Shown one piece after another: positions 46,953-55,067 of a stretch of 64,000 bases of DNA (position 1 is the stretch's first letter; each line of letters begins with the position of its first letter). The translations under genes were made by a program, and so were the position numbers. Source of the stretch: VRUE01 sp963817905 (lineage in GTDB: Bacteria; Actinomycetota; Thermoleophilia; Solirubrobacterales; 70-9); assembly GCA_963817905.1 (NCBI GenBank), contig CAWFPS010000003.1, positions 1,798,001-1,862,000 of the forward strand, given 5' to 3'. The notes beneath the pieces were generated by a model. It did not search any database. It was not told the origin of the DNA and was given only the letters and a program-made list of their open reading frames with translations.

Positions 46953-47404
46953 AAAGATTTTCTTACCTCTCTTTTTATTTCATTAGCCAGTTCCTTTATG
47001 GTTTTGGTCAACTTTTCATCTCCAATTCCTTGGTCCTCCAATTTCATATTTTGATTGGTCCTCAACACTATTTTTTGGGCCAGCTTTTCTGCTTTTATTT
47101 GTATCAAATCATCAATGGTCCCATCTTTTGGGATCATTGCATAAACGAATTTCAAATCAATTGCAGTGGCAACGTCCCTTAAAGTGTTTATTGTTATGGT
47201 CCCATTTGCCTCACTTTCCTCAATTTTTCTTACTCCTTGACGAGTTATGTTAAGTCTGGTGCCAAGCTGAGCCATTGTCATATTCAGCGTATTGCGGATA
47301 GTATTTATCCATCCTCTTTCTGGGACCAGGACCATTTTTGTCATAAGAAATGGTTTAAGTTTTTGGTCCAATTGTTCAATCATTAATTTCTGTTTATTTC
47401 TCAC
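46943..47404 (-). CDS. Mobile mystery protein A (HTH regulator)
   Basis: 153 residues. The helix-turn-helix region at about 34-88 (GWINTIRNTLNMTMAQLGTR and then LNITRQGVRKIEESEANGTI) is of the Xre/Cro type. This protein always pairs with the Fic-type protein B. It likely represses the operon through the three palindromes upstream and may neutralise the Fic partner. Met8 (MIEQLDQKL) is an alternative start. It is the best regulated accessory module in the window. Confidence 0.92.
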   Translation of the reverse strand: MRNKQKLMIEQLDQKLKPFLMTKMVLVPERGWINTIRNTLNMTMAQLGTRLNITRQGVRKIEESEANGTITINTLRDVATAIDLKFVYAMIPKDGTIDDLIQIKAEKLAQKIVLRTNQNMKLEDQGIGDEKLTKTIKELANEIKREVRKSLWD

Positions 47405-47473
47405 TTTTTAAGATGATTTAAGTTTAGAACGTATTGTATGTGCAAATGATCAGGCTTACAAGACCATAATAAA

Positions 47474-47491
47474 GTAAACCAGTGGGTTTAC
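47474..47491. promoter_or_regulatory. Operator 1: GTAAACC-N4-GGTTTAC
   Basis: A perfect 7+4+7 palindrome. It shares its last base with the -7 box TACATTTG (minus strand, 47498-47491), so it covers the inferred start of transcription of the mobile mystery A/B operon. Binding here would block RNA polymerase. Confidence 0.7.
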
Positions 47492-47498
47492 AAATGTA
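47491..47498 (-). promoter_or_regulatory. Promoter -7 element of the mobile mystery A/B operon
   Basis: Minus-strand TACATTTG fits TANNTTTG. The -33 region would fall at about 47516-47521, inside operator 2, where GTTT replaces a clean TTG. The position between operators 1 and 2 is what an autorepressed promoter should look like. Confidence 0.55.
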
Positions 47499-47505
47499 TA
47501 AAATA

Positions 47506-47523
47506 GTAAACAGATAGGTTTAC
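47506..47523. promoter_or_regulatory. Operator 2: GTAAACAGATAGGTTTAC
   Basis: Second 18-bp palindrome (one arm mismatch), exactly 32 bp from the first. It overlaps the -33 region of the mobile mystery A/B promoter. Confidence 0.7.
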
Positions 47524-47537
47524 ATTATTTAAAAAAA

Positions 47538-47555
47538 GTAAACTCATGGGTTTAC
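47538..47555. promoter_or_regulatory. Operator 3: GTAAACTCATGGGTTTAC
   Basis: Third 18-bp palindrome, again exactly 32 bp upstream. The equal spacing of about three helical turns puts all three sites on one face of the DNA, allowing cooperative binding. Confidence 0.7.
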
Positions 47556-47647
47556 TTTTAAAGCTGTATTGAAATTATATCCCACGTTCAGGCATTGATT
47601 TCGGTGTGGCTCCCTCCCGATAGGGTTTTTCGGTTTGACTTCAACCT

Positions 47648-47700
47648 TTTTAAAAGTAGGGAATTGCAATAAAACCAAGAGGAGCAATGAATAATGGGCA
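47648..47700 (-). repeat. Degenerate 3'-flanking repeat, copy 4
   Basis: TTTTAAAAGTAGGGAATTGC, then AGAGGAGCAATGAATAATGG, aligns with the copies at 44.7 and 57.6 kb through the AAAAGTA and GCANTGAAT boxes. It lies 44 bases 3' of the esterase gene. Confidence 0.5.
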
Positions 47701-47744
47701 TTTTTATCAAATGTATTTCTTAAGGCTTATAGCGTATTACCTTA

Positions 47745-48569
47745 TTAATTTTCCTGATTTAAATATTTTAGCGCTTCGTAAAGGGCTATTAATATCACTG
47801 AGCGATGATTCTCTTTTTCAAAATATTCTTTTTTGACTTTTAAATGGCCATTCGATTTCTTTTTTATCATGGCATTAAGAAGATCGTGTCTTTTTTTGTT
47901 TTTTTCGTAATTGGCAACTCCTTGATTCGCAGTGGCTATATAAAGATTTTTATTCAAAGATTTTGGGGCTATAGAATCAACTTTATTTTTCATTGTTTCT
48001 TCATCCCACCAAATACTAGGGTCTATGGCAACGTAAGCATCAAATAGGCTATTTTTATCCATATAGGAATTTAATGTTAGAAGTCCACCTAAAGAATGTC
48101 CAACTAGTGTTCTAAAAGGTTCTGTCCTATAATTTTTATCAATATACGGTATTAGTTCCTTTTCGATGAAGTTTAAAAAGTTTCTTCCCCCTCCCATAGA
48201 ATTTGGTCGTTTAGTTTTCAATTTTGTTACAGTAAAATCTCGTTCACGATCCATGTTTTCGAGGGCCACAATTATAGTTTCTGGCATAAAATGATTTCGG
48301 TTTCTATCTGAACTCATAAAATACACTATTCCTGAAGCTGTTACAAAATGGGTAGAGCCATCTAATAAAATCAAAATAGGATATTTCTTCGCCACATTGC
48401 CTGGGTCATTGTATGATTCTGGAAGACTTAACAAGCAAACTCTGTCTTCCTCTAGAATTCCAGAATGTATGACAAACTTTTTCCCAGTAACGATATCTGT
48501 GTTGTTCTGTCCAAATGAGGAATGAACACAAAAAAGTATCATGAAAAAGCTAATTATTAATCGCGGCAT
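47745..48569 (-). CDS. Secreted esterase, esterase D/Fes-like
   Basis: 274 residues with a signal peptide (cut near SSFGQ). It belongs to the putative esterase (PF00756) family: YPILILLDGSTHF, VALENMDRERDFT, and the nucleophile motif GHSLGG at 157-162 (Ser159). Members cleave acyl esters, for example siderophore esters or S-formylglutathione; the substrate here is unknown. Confidence 0.88.
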   Translation of the reverse strand: MPRLIISFFMILFCVHSSFGQNNTDIVTGKKFVIHSGILEEDRVCLLSLPESYNDPGNVAKKYPILILLDGSTHFVTASGIVYFMSSDRNRNHFMPETIIVALENMDRERDFTVTKLKTKRPNSMGGGRNFLNFIEKELIPYIDKNYRTEPFRTLVGHSLGGLLTLNSYMDKNSLFDAYVAIDPSIWWDEETMKNKVDSIAPKSLNKNLYIATANQGVANYEKNKKRHDLLNAMIKKKSNGHLKVKKEYFEKENHRSVILIALYEALKYLNQEN

Positions 48570-48667
48570 ATTTTGGTTTATATGTTTGGTAACGACTCGT
48601 AAAACCGTAAGATACGGGAAAATATGTGTTCATATTCAGTTTGGTACTGATGTTAGCAATTGAGTGT

Positions 48668-48732
48668 GCCTGGCTGCCAGGCCGGGATTCGAACATAGGC
48701 GTCCCTTCCAATTGCTATCGGGAGGGACGCCT
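48668..48732. repeat. Two adjacent palindromes in the spacer upstream of the esterase gene
   Basis: GCCTGGC-T-GCCAGGC (48668-48682) is followed by AGGCGTCCCT...AGGGACGCCT (48697-48732), a 10-base stem around a core with half of the CCCGATAGC palindrome. Between them GGGATTCGAAC resembles a tRNA T-arm, but no tRNA fits. They could form hairpins in RNA or single-stranded DNA. Confidence 0.6.
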
Positions 48733-48742
48733 ACACTTAATT

Positions 48743-48754
48743 TGTTGGGTGCTG
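48743..48754 (-). repeat. attC-like half site 3' of a VOC gene
   Basis: Gene strand CAGCACCCAACA, identical to the site at 42440-42451; ACCCAAC fits RYYYAAC. It is 20 bases 3' of the VOC gene at 48774, with the two palindromes next to it and a GTTA (48593-48590) just before the esterase gene. Confidence 0.3.
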
Positions 48755-48773
48755 GTGGTTGGTCTTATTTCGT

Positions 48774-49199
48774 TTATATTTTTGGGTCGAATTCTACCAT
48801 CCATTCTATGCCATATTTATCCCTGAACATCCCAAAGTAGGTACCCCAAGGACTGTCGCCAATAGGCATTTCGATGGTTCCGCCAGCTGATAGTCCGTCA
48901 TATAACGTATCGGCTTCTTCACGACTTTCTGTATTAATACAAATTTTAGATCTATTTTCATTTTCATTTACCTGCCCCAGAATTTCCGGGACATCATTTG
49001 CCATCAAACTGTTTTTACCAATAGGCAATGCGATGTGCATTATTTTATTTGCCTCTTTTTCTGCAACGGGAAAATCAGGAATCGACAGATCCTTAAAACG
49101 CTTTATCATTGTGAATTCTCCGCCAAATACTGATTTGTAAAAATTGAATGCTTCTTCGGCATTTCCGTTGAAGTTAATGTAAGGATTGATTTGTGCCAT
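48774..49199 (-). CDS. VOC/PhnB-like protein
   Basis: 141 residues; MAQINPYINFNGNAEEAFNFYKSVFGGEF and SPWGTYFGMFRDKYGIEWMVEF are typical of the 3-demethylubiquinone-9 3-methyltransferase-like (PhnB) subgroup of the vicinal oxygen chelate superfamily. Enzyme activity is not shown for most of these. It is the last gene of a minus-strand operon with three more VOC genes. Confidence 0.9.
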   Translation of the reverse strand: MAQINPYINFNGNAEEAFNFYKSVFGGEFTMIKRFKDLSIPDFPVAEKEANKIMHIALPIGKNSLMANDVPEILGQVNENENRSKICINTESREEADTLYDGLSAGGTIEMPIGDSPWGTYFGMFRDKYGIEWMVEFDPKI

Positions 49200-49225
49200 C
49201 TTTTTTATTTTTTAAGTTGTTTTAT

Positions 49226-49597
49226 TTAAATTTTCGAAGCGTTTAGTTTATGATAGTAAATATAGGAAACCATCAAAATACCGAGAATAATGATTGGAAA
49301 GAAGGTTTGAAAATCCATTCCGTCTACAACACCATGACTGATGGTCGCAAAAACGAAATCAAAGAAAAAACCTGCATACGCCCATTCTTTTATTCGTCGG
49401 GGAACTCTTGGTATCAGCAATGCCAATACCCCTAAAACTTTAAAAACAACCAAGGCGTTCCCAAAATATTCCGGATACCCCAAATGTCGTATCCCTTCTT
49501 TGGCCATTTCTGTCTGTGAAGTCAAAGCCGGCATGAGGCCTTCAAATAAAGCGATTATTGAAGTAGTCACCCAAAAAATTATTTTATCTTTTTTCAT
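49226..49597 (-). CDS. DoxX-like membrane protein
   Basis: 123 residues with four helices; MPALTSQTEMAKEGIRHLGYPEYFGNALVVFKVLGVLALLI is a typical DoxX-like_2 sequence. It lies between two VOC genes in the same operon, a recurring arrangement in Bacteroidota. Confidence 0.85.
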   Translation of the reverse strand: MKKDKIIFWVTTSIIALFEGLMPALTSQTEMAKEGIRHLGYPEYFGNALVVFKVLGVLALLIPRVPRRIKEWAYAGFFFDFVFATISHGVVDGMDFQTFFPIIILGILMVSYIYYHKLNASKI

Positions 49598-49608
49598 TTT
49601 GTAAAATT

Positions 49609-50028
49609 TTAAGTAGTAGAATTTTTATTAAAATTAAGTATCCAATGATTTCCATATTTATCTGTAAGATCACCAAATAGTGCCCCCCAAAAAGTATCTT
49701 CAAGAGGGTGATTTGCATGCCCTTCCTCCGAAAGTTTTGCATACACCTTTTTTATTTCTTCTTCACTGCTGCAGTTCAAGGAAAGGGACACTGCATTTCC
49801 TTTTACGAGTCCGGTTTGAGGTACCATATCGGAGCCCTGTAATACTAAAGCTTTTTTTGTAATCGTAGCATGCAATATGAACTCTTTCATATGTTTTGGC
49901 ATTTTCTTGGAAAGTGGTGATTCCCCTATTGTTTGAAAAATGAGGTCCCCGCCCAAACATTCGTGGTAAAAGGTCATTGCATCCCGGCAATTACCACTAA
50001 AAGTGAGGTATGAATGAATTTGTGTCAT
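49609..50028 (-). CDS. VOC/PhnB-like protein
   Basis: 139 residues starting MTQIHSYLTFSGNCRDAMTFYHECLGGDL and ending FGDLTDKYGNHWILNF, the PhnB-type pattern. Six bases separate it from the gene before it. Second VOC member of the operon. Confidence 0.9.
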   Translation of the reverse strand: MTQIHSYLTFSGNCRDAMTFYHECLGGDLIFQTIGESPLSKKMPKHMKEFILHATITKKALVLQGSDMVPQTGLVKGNAVSLSLNCSSEEEIKKVYAKLSEEGHANHPLEDTFWGALFGDLTDKYGNHWILNFNKNSTT

Positions 50029-50034
50029 TTTCAG

Positions 50035-50457
50035 TTAAGCGTTTATTAGCTTTTCAATATCAAATTTTTTCATTTGCATAAATGCTTTAACCACACTTTC
50101 CCTTTTATCGAGATCAGCCATTAATTTGCCTAATATTTTAGGTACAATCTGCCAAGAAACCCCGAATTTATCATCAAGCCATCCGCATTGGTTATGGCTT
50201 CCGTCTTCGCCTAATTTGTGCCAATAATGGTCAATCTCCTCCTGTGTTTCACATTCAACTACATATGAATTGGCAGGTGAAAATCTATACATTGGCCCGC
50301 CATTTAAGCCCATAAAAGGTTGTCCGTTCAATTCCCATTTTACAACCATTGGATTTTCGTCCGTGATTTTTGAATTACTAAAAATGGAGCAATAAAATGT
50401 TGCGGCTGCTTTGGCCTGTCCGTCAAACCATAAACACGGATAAATTGAATCTTTCAT
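50035..50457 (-). CDS. VOC/PhnB-like protein
   Basis: 140 residues, with YPCLWFDGQAKAAATFYCSIFSNSKI, WELNGQPFMGLNGGP and CGWLDDKFGVSWQIVP as in the YxkI/PhnB-type subfamily. Its ATG overlaps the stop codon of the previous gene by one base (TAATG), so translation is coupled. Confidence 0.9.
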   Translation of the reverse strand: MKDSIYPCLWFDGQAKAAATFYCSIFSNSKITDENPMVVKWELNGQPFMGLNGGPMYRFSPANSYVVECETQEEIDHYWHKLGEDGSHNQCGWLDDKFGVSWQIVPKILGKLMADLDKRESVVKAFMQMKKFDIEKLINA

Positions 50458-50900
50458 TACTTTCTGTAGGTATCATTCATTACATTAAACATCCAACGGG
50501 TGCCAAATTTATCCAAACAACAACCCCAATAACCCCAAAACTCATCTCTCAAAGCGGCTTTATCGCTTCCGCCTTCAGATAAGGCTTCATACAATGTATC
50601 CGCTTCCTTTTTAGAATCTAATTGCAAACTAATCGTGGTATTATTTCCAACGATCAATTTTTGCCCCATAGATTCCAACATATCGGTTCCCATTATTTCC
50701 GTACCCCCAATAATCGGTAAGGCTACATGCATAACGCAATTCAAATCTGCTGCCGAGAATTTAGGCCCATCGGGGTTTGGGGGTAAATCCTTGATGTACA
50801 TTATAGGGGATGAAAATTCTGTTCCAAAGACCGATCGGTAAAAATGGAAGGCCTCTGCGGTGTTTCCTTGAAAGTTCAGATAAATAGCTACTTTGCTCAT
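50457..50900 (-). CDS. VOC/PhnB-like protein
   Basis: 147 residues; MSKVAIYLNFQGNTAEAFHFYRSVFGTEF and FWGYWGCCLDKFGTRWMFNV. Closely related to the member at 48774. It lies 18 bases after the SRPBCC gene. Confidence 0.9.
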   Translation of the reverse strand: MSKVAIYLNFQGNTAEAFHFYRSVFGTEFSSPIMYIKDLPPNPDGPKFSAADLNCVMHVALPIIGGTEIMGTDMLESMGQKLIVGNNTTISLQLDSKKEADTLYEALSEGGSDKAALRDEFWGYWGCCLDKFGTRWMFNVMNDTYRK

Positions 50901-50918
50901 AATGATGAATTTAGTTTG

Positions 50919-51332
50919 TTAATTGTTTTCGGTGTAATTTTTGAAGTTATTCAAAATTGCTTGCCAACCCCCTTTTTGCATTTCGATTGGATTTTCCTTT
51001 TCAGGGTCAAAAGTCACTACGATTGCTGTTTGGTTCCCTAGATCATTGAATTGCACGGATGCAGTACGTCCTCCAAATTCATACGAAAAGTTTTTGCCAT
51101 CCACGATGTTCAAATACGTAGCTTCAAAGTCAAATCCAAAGCTACCGTCTTTCGCCTCCATTCTTGCCTTATAGGTGCCACCGATGCGCATATCGTTTTC
51201 GGCACTTGGGCAATGCCAACTTGGGTCGGCAAAATTCCAATTAACAATGTGCTTTGGATTATTGTAATACTCCCAAACCTTTTTTGTATCAGCGTTGATG
51301 GTTGCTTGCACTGTAATTTTTGAATTGCTCAT
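50919..51332 (-). CDS. SRPBCC (AHSA1-like) protein
   Basis: ATG 51332 gives MSNSKITVQATINADTKKVWEYYNNPKHIVNW, the start of the START/AHSA1-like SRPBCC fold, with 137 residues and a C-terminal GGWQAILNNFKNY helix. An upstream in-frame ATG (51365) adds an unlikely segment. It is the first gene of the VOC operon and faces the GlxA-type regulator. Confidence 0.9.
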   Translation of the reverse strand: MSNSKITVQATINADTKKVWEYYNNPKHIVNWNFADPSWHCPSAENDMRIGGTYKARMEAKDGSFGFDFEATYLNIVDGKNFSYEFGGRTASVQFNDLGNQTAIVVTFDPEKENPIEMQKGGWQAILNNFKNYTENN

Positions 51333-51468
51333 TTTAATATTTTTTAGAATGTTACTTGATATCACAAAGATGCAAAGAATATATAATAAATTAGATGTGT
51401 AAAAATGACTTCAAAAGGGTGTTTTGCGACAAAATAGTCGTTACTTTTAGGTAATAAAAAGTGTCTAG

Positions 51469-52441
51469 ATGAAGGTAAGTATCCTTGTTCCTGAAAACTC
51501 GGTAATGCAGGCCATTGCCGACCCGCAATATTTGTTTTCCGCAGTAAATCAATTTATGGCGCTAGCCGGTAAAAAGCCATTGTTCAATGTGCAATTGGTT
51601 GGGTTGAAAAAACAGGTAAAAATCAATGACGGCTTGTTTTCCATAAATACGTCACAGCTATTAAAAGAGGTAAAGAAAACGGATTTAGTAATAATTCCTG
51701 CTTTGTTCGGAGATATGAAAACAGCAATTGCCGCCAATAAAAAAGCAGTTGCCGTGGATTCGTGAACAATACAAAAATGGTGCAGAAGTGGCTTCCTTAT
51801 GTGTTGGGGCATTTCTTTTGGCTTCAACTGGTTTACTCAATGGCAAAAAATGTTCGACGCATTGGGGATTTCAAAATGAGTTTCGGGAGATGTTTCCCGA
51901 GGTTGAAGTAGTTGAAGGAAATATCATCACCGAGGAGCATCGAATTTATTCAAGCGGTGGTGCCAATTCGTATTGGAATTTATTGTTGCATCTGGTAGAA
52001 AAATATACTGATAGGGAAACTGCGATCCTGGCGTCAAAGTATTTTGCCATAGATATCGATAGGGAAAGCCAAACTACTTTTGCCATGTTCCAAGGGCAAA
52101 AAAACCATACCGACGCTGTGGTTAAAAAGTCACAAGAATACATTGAAAAAAATTTCCAGGAAAAAATTAGTATTGATGATTTTACGAAATTGTTTTCAGT
52201 AGGCAGGCGTAGTTTTGAACGGAGATTTAAGGCTGCGACCAATAATACGGTTTTGGAATATATTCAGCGCATAAAAGTCGAAGCTGCCAAAAGAAGTTTT
52301 GAGAATAGTAGAAAAAACATGAATGAAGTGATGTTTGATGTCGGTTATACCGATACAAAAGCATTCAGAAATGTTTTTAAAAAGATTACCGGTCTTACGC
52401 CCATAGAATATCGTAATAAGTACAATAAAATGGTGGTCTAG
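51469..52441 (+). CDS. GlxA-type AraC family regulator, frameshifted in the sequence
   Basis: The first frame (MKVSILVPENSVMQAIADPQ) is a DJ-1/PfpI-like domain and stops at 51763-51765. The next frame continues it (PWIREQYKNGAEVASLCVGA, NGKKCSTHWGFQNEF) and ends with an AraC HTH domain (FTKLFSVGRRSFERRFKAAT, TPIEYRNKY). Removing one base at about 51751 joins them as ANKKAVPWIREQ, about 323 residues. It is divergent from the SRPBCC/VOC operon and is its likely regulator. Confidence 0.9.
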
Positions 52442-52599
52442 AAAGACGCGTATGGAATTTTACTTTTGTGAGTCAATTTCTCGGAAATGACAGCGAGACC
52501 CTAAAGATAATTGATTACCGGTTTCCCGACAGCTATCGAGTAAAGGTACACTGTCGCAGATTTGTATTTGATGATTGAATATGTGTTTAACTTAGATAC

Positions 52600-53709
52600 C
52601 TAATCTAAAAAATAATGCGCTATTTCATTCGAAAATTTCAAAGTACCATAGTCCGCTTCTTTGTTGGTTAGCATAATGATGGTCAGGTTTTTATCTATAA
52701 ACCGGCTATACGACGTTGAAAAACCTGGGGCAGCGCCGGTATGTCCAATACGTCGTTCACCTTCATATGGGGTTAACCCAAATCCAAGGCCATAACTAGG
52801 TACCACCGTGCCATCGGTCAAGGTGGCGTTCGTAATCATGAGTTCCAAGGTAGATTTTTTCACAAGCTTTTCTCCAAAGAGGGCACTATCAAATTTGATA
52901 AGATCCAGAAGGGTCGATACAAGTCCACCATGGGCAAATTCCCCAATGGCATCTAATGTATCGCTGTTTTGAAATTTACCATCTACGTAATAATAGCCGT
53001 CTACACGGTTTTTCATAACCGAATTATAGTCAATCCAGCTACTTTCAGTCATTAATGAAGGAGCATAAATATTTTTTCTGATAAACTCATAGTACGTGTC
53101 ACCTGACAGTTTTTCGATCATTAATCCGAGTAGGTCATAGCCGGTAGAACTGCTGTATTTCCATTGGGTACCTGGAGTGAAATCGAGCGGGAGGCACATG
53201 ACTTCCTGCAAATAGTTCCTTCGGGTATAGTTGTCATTATCAAATTCGAATTCACAAGGAGCATGACCATCTTCTATTGAAGGAATTCCCGAGGTATGGC
53301 TTAAAAGCTGTTCTATGGTAAGTGGCTTCCATAATTCAGGCATGTCGTCCACATAATTACCAATTGGATCATCAAGGGAAAACGTGCCCTTTTCCCATAG
53401 CATCATCAAGGCCACGGCCGTAAATGATTTTGTGATTGAACCGATAAGAAATTTACTTGCGGGACTCACCGGAGTATTCGATTCTAAATTGGCATAGCCA
53501 TAGCCGTGGGTATAGCTGACTTTATCATTTTTTATAACGGCAAGTGCTAGACCTGGAATGTGAATAGAGTCCATTTTACGCATAATAAATTCATCAACCT
53601 GGTATTTAATGGAAGGGTCGATTTTATCAATTATAGTTTTATCCTGAGTAGCCGTTTGAGCCAACAAGACCATTGGTAGTGCGATGAAAATTGCCGGGAG
53701 ATATTTCAT
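52600..53709 (-). CDS. Secreted serine hydrolase, beta-lactamase-like
   Basis: 369 residues with a signal peptide (cut near LLAQ). Motifs SITK (Ser91-Lys94), YSSSTGYDLLG as the second box (YSS in place of YSN) and HTGAAPGF as the third (HTG). It is probably a D-aminopeptidase, D-Ala-D-Ala carboxypeptidase or esterase in the periplasm. One of three paralogues in the region. Confidence 0.9.
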   Translation of the reverse strand: MKYLPAIFIALPMVLLAQTATQDKTIIDKIDPSIKYQVDEFIMRKMDSIHIPGLALAVIKNDKVSYTHGYGYANLESNTPVSPASKFLIGSITKSFTAVALMMLWEKGTFSLDDPIGNYVDDMPELWKPLTIEQLLSHTSGIPSIEDGHAPCEFEFDNDNYTRRNYLQEVMCLPLDFTPGTQWKYSSSTGYDLLGLMIEKLSGDTYYEFIRKNIYAPSLMTESSWIDYNSVMKNRVDGYYYVDGKFQNSDTLDAIGEFAHGGLVSTLLDLIKFDSALFGEKLVKKSTLELMITNATLTDGTVVPSYGLGFGLTPYEGERRIGHTGAAPGFSTSYSRFIDKNLTIIMLTNKEADYGTLKFSNEIAHYFLD

Positions 53710-53821
53710 AGAAACGTAGGAATACTAAACTGATTTGGTCGCTCTAAAATTTATTGTTTTGCTTTAAAACGAAATGGAACTAGCGGTTCATGTAGGCTGC
53801 GATTTACTGCATTAAATGCCT

Positions 53822-53835
53822 TGTTAGGCATTGTT
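53822..53835 (-). repeat. attC-like half site 3' of the sugar isomerase gene
   Basis: Gene strand TGCCTAACAAGGCA contains GCCTAAC, a perfect RYYYAAC core, and is itself a short palindrome (TGCCT...AGGCA). It lies 41 bases after the stop. No partner GTTRRRY was found before the next gene. Confidence 0.35.
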
Positions 53836-53875
53836 TTTCATAATGGTAAAAATTGTACTATTTCAACAGCTATGT

Positions 53876-54838
53876 TTATAGTTCTAATGCTTTTAAATAG
53901 TCGAAGCTTTTTTTCAAAGCTACTTCAGGACTTTCAACCATATCTTGTTCAACATAAAAATGTTTGACCCCTTCTTTTTTCGCGACTGAAACGATTGCAG
54001 GTATATCCAGTACCCCATTTCCCGCTGTAGTCATATATGGGAATAATTCGATCCACTGAGTTGAGTCTCCTCCATCCCCTGAAAATCCGACCTTTTTCTT
54101 CATATCCTTTACATGCATTAAATGATATCGTCCTGTATTTGCCTTCAAATATGCTATAGGGTCAGCTCCTCCAGCCACTGTCCAATAGATATCCATTTCA
54201 AAAAAGACAAGATTCGGATCGGTGTTATCTAAAATAATTTGCAAGGGTATTTGACCCCCCATTTCAGACAAGCCATAGCCATGGTTGTGATAGGCAAATT
54301 TTAAACCTACTTTTTTTGCTTTTTCACCGATGTCATTAAATGCTTCCGCTACCCTTTTATAGTCATCCAATGTTTTTCTCTTTTCCATTGGAATTGCTGG
54401 TAGCCCAATGTATTCAAAGCCCATTTGGTCTGCTGCGTGACCAATTTCACCCATATGATCTTGCATCGTTTCCATGTCTAAGTGCACCGAGGTAACTTTT
54501 ACGCGATGTTTTTCAAGAATATCCTTAATCTCCTTACTATCGTGCCCAAAATAACCACTCCCTTTAAAACCTAAAGCGGGCGTAATTGATTCCCATCTTT
54601 TTTTGACATTGTCGACACTAAAAGGAAAAGGACCGTACATTTCAATTTCCTTAAAACCTATTTCTGCAAGCATCTTTATTCCTGTGCTAAAATCTTTTTC
54701 AAGAAGTTTGGGTAGGGAAAATAGCTGCACCCCGATTGAATTTAGGCTTTTAGTAGTACCACCTAAGGCCAATACAGGGGAATAGGCTACTGCAGAGGCG
54801 GCAAAACCTGTATTTTTAACAAAACTTCGTCTTTTCAT
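53876..54838 (-). CDS. Sugar phosphate isomerase/epimerase-like TIM barrel with Tat signal
   Basis: 320 residues. The start MKRRSFVKNTGFAASAVAYS carries the twin-arginine motif RRSFVK, so it is exported folded. The rest is an AP-endonuclease-2/xylose-isomerase-like TIM barrel (IGVQLFSLPKLLEKDF, VTSVHLDMETMQDH, FAYHNHGYGL, YHLMHVKDMK, HFYVEQD), with His, Asp and Glu for metal. It probably acts on a sugar or inositol derivative in the periplasm. Confidence 0.88.
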   Translation of the reverse strand: MKRRSFVKNTGFAASAVAYSPVLALGGTTKSLNSIGVQLFSLPKLLEKDFSTGIKMLAEIGFKEIEMYGPFPFSVDNVKKRWESITPALGFKGSGYFGHDSKEIKDILEKHRVKVTSVHLDMETMQDHMGEIGHAADQMGFEYIGLPAIPMEKRKTLDDYKRVAEAFNDIGEKAKKVGLKFAYHNHGYGLSEMGGQIPLQIILDNTDPNLVFFEMDIYWTVAGGADPIAYLKANTGRYHLMHVKDMKKKVGFSGDGGDSTQWIELFPYMTTAGNGVLDIPAIVSVAKKEGVKHFYVEQDMVESPEVALKKSFDYLKALEL

Positions 54839-55034
54839 AATTTGCTTTTTTGTGTCCCGCTCTCTTGTCTGGAACGGCTCATGAATAAATAGTTGATCAT
54901 TCCCATCGCTATGGAGACCGTTGGAAAGTGTCTACCAGTTCTAAGATAGTAAATTGCCAGAATTTCCACCCTCGAGCACCGTAGCCTCAGCGAAGGTGTT
55001 GAAAAACCCCGACCTACGGTAGGCAAGCGCCATT

Positions 55035-55056
55035 AATTCATTCACATACATTGTTG
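55035..55056 (-). repeat. attC-like half site 3' of the VIT-family gene
   Basis: Gene strand AAGCAACAATGTATGTGAATG, then AATTAATGGCGC. The AACRRTGTAT start and the GGCGC after about 20 bases recur 3' of the genes at 58870 (AACGATGTATGC...AGGCGC) and 60919 (AACAGTGTATTA...AGGCGC). Confidence 0.35.
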
Positions 55057-55067
55057 CTTGGAGTTTT

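Larger units (their letters stand above)
47405..47744. other. 340-base gap with operator array
   Basis: The part near mmpA holds the -7 box and three palindromes described separately. The far half holds a partial CCTCCCGATAGGG palindrome (47613-47625) and a copy of the 3'-flanking repeat (47648-47700). No coding frame is supported. Confidence 0.6.

Noticed and set aside
48672..48695. tRNA-like string GTTCGAATCCCGG on the minus strand
   Set aside because: The 5' half of the T stem does not pair and no D or anticodon arm is present, so it is not a tRNA gene.
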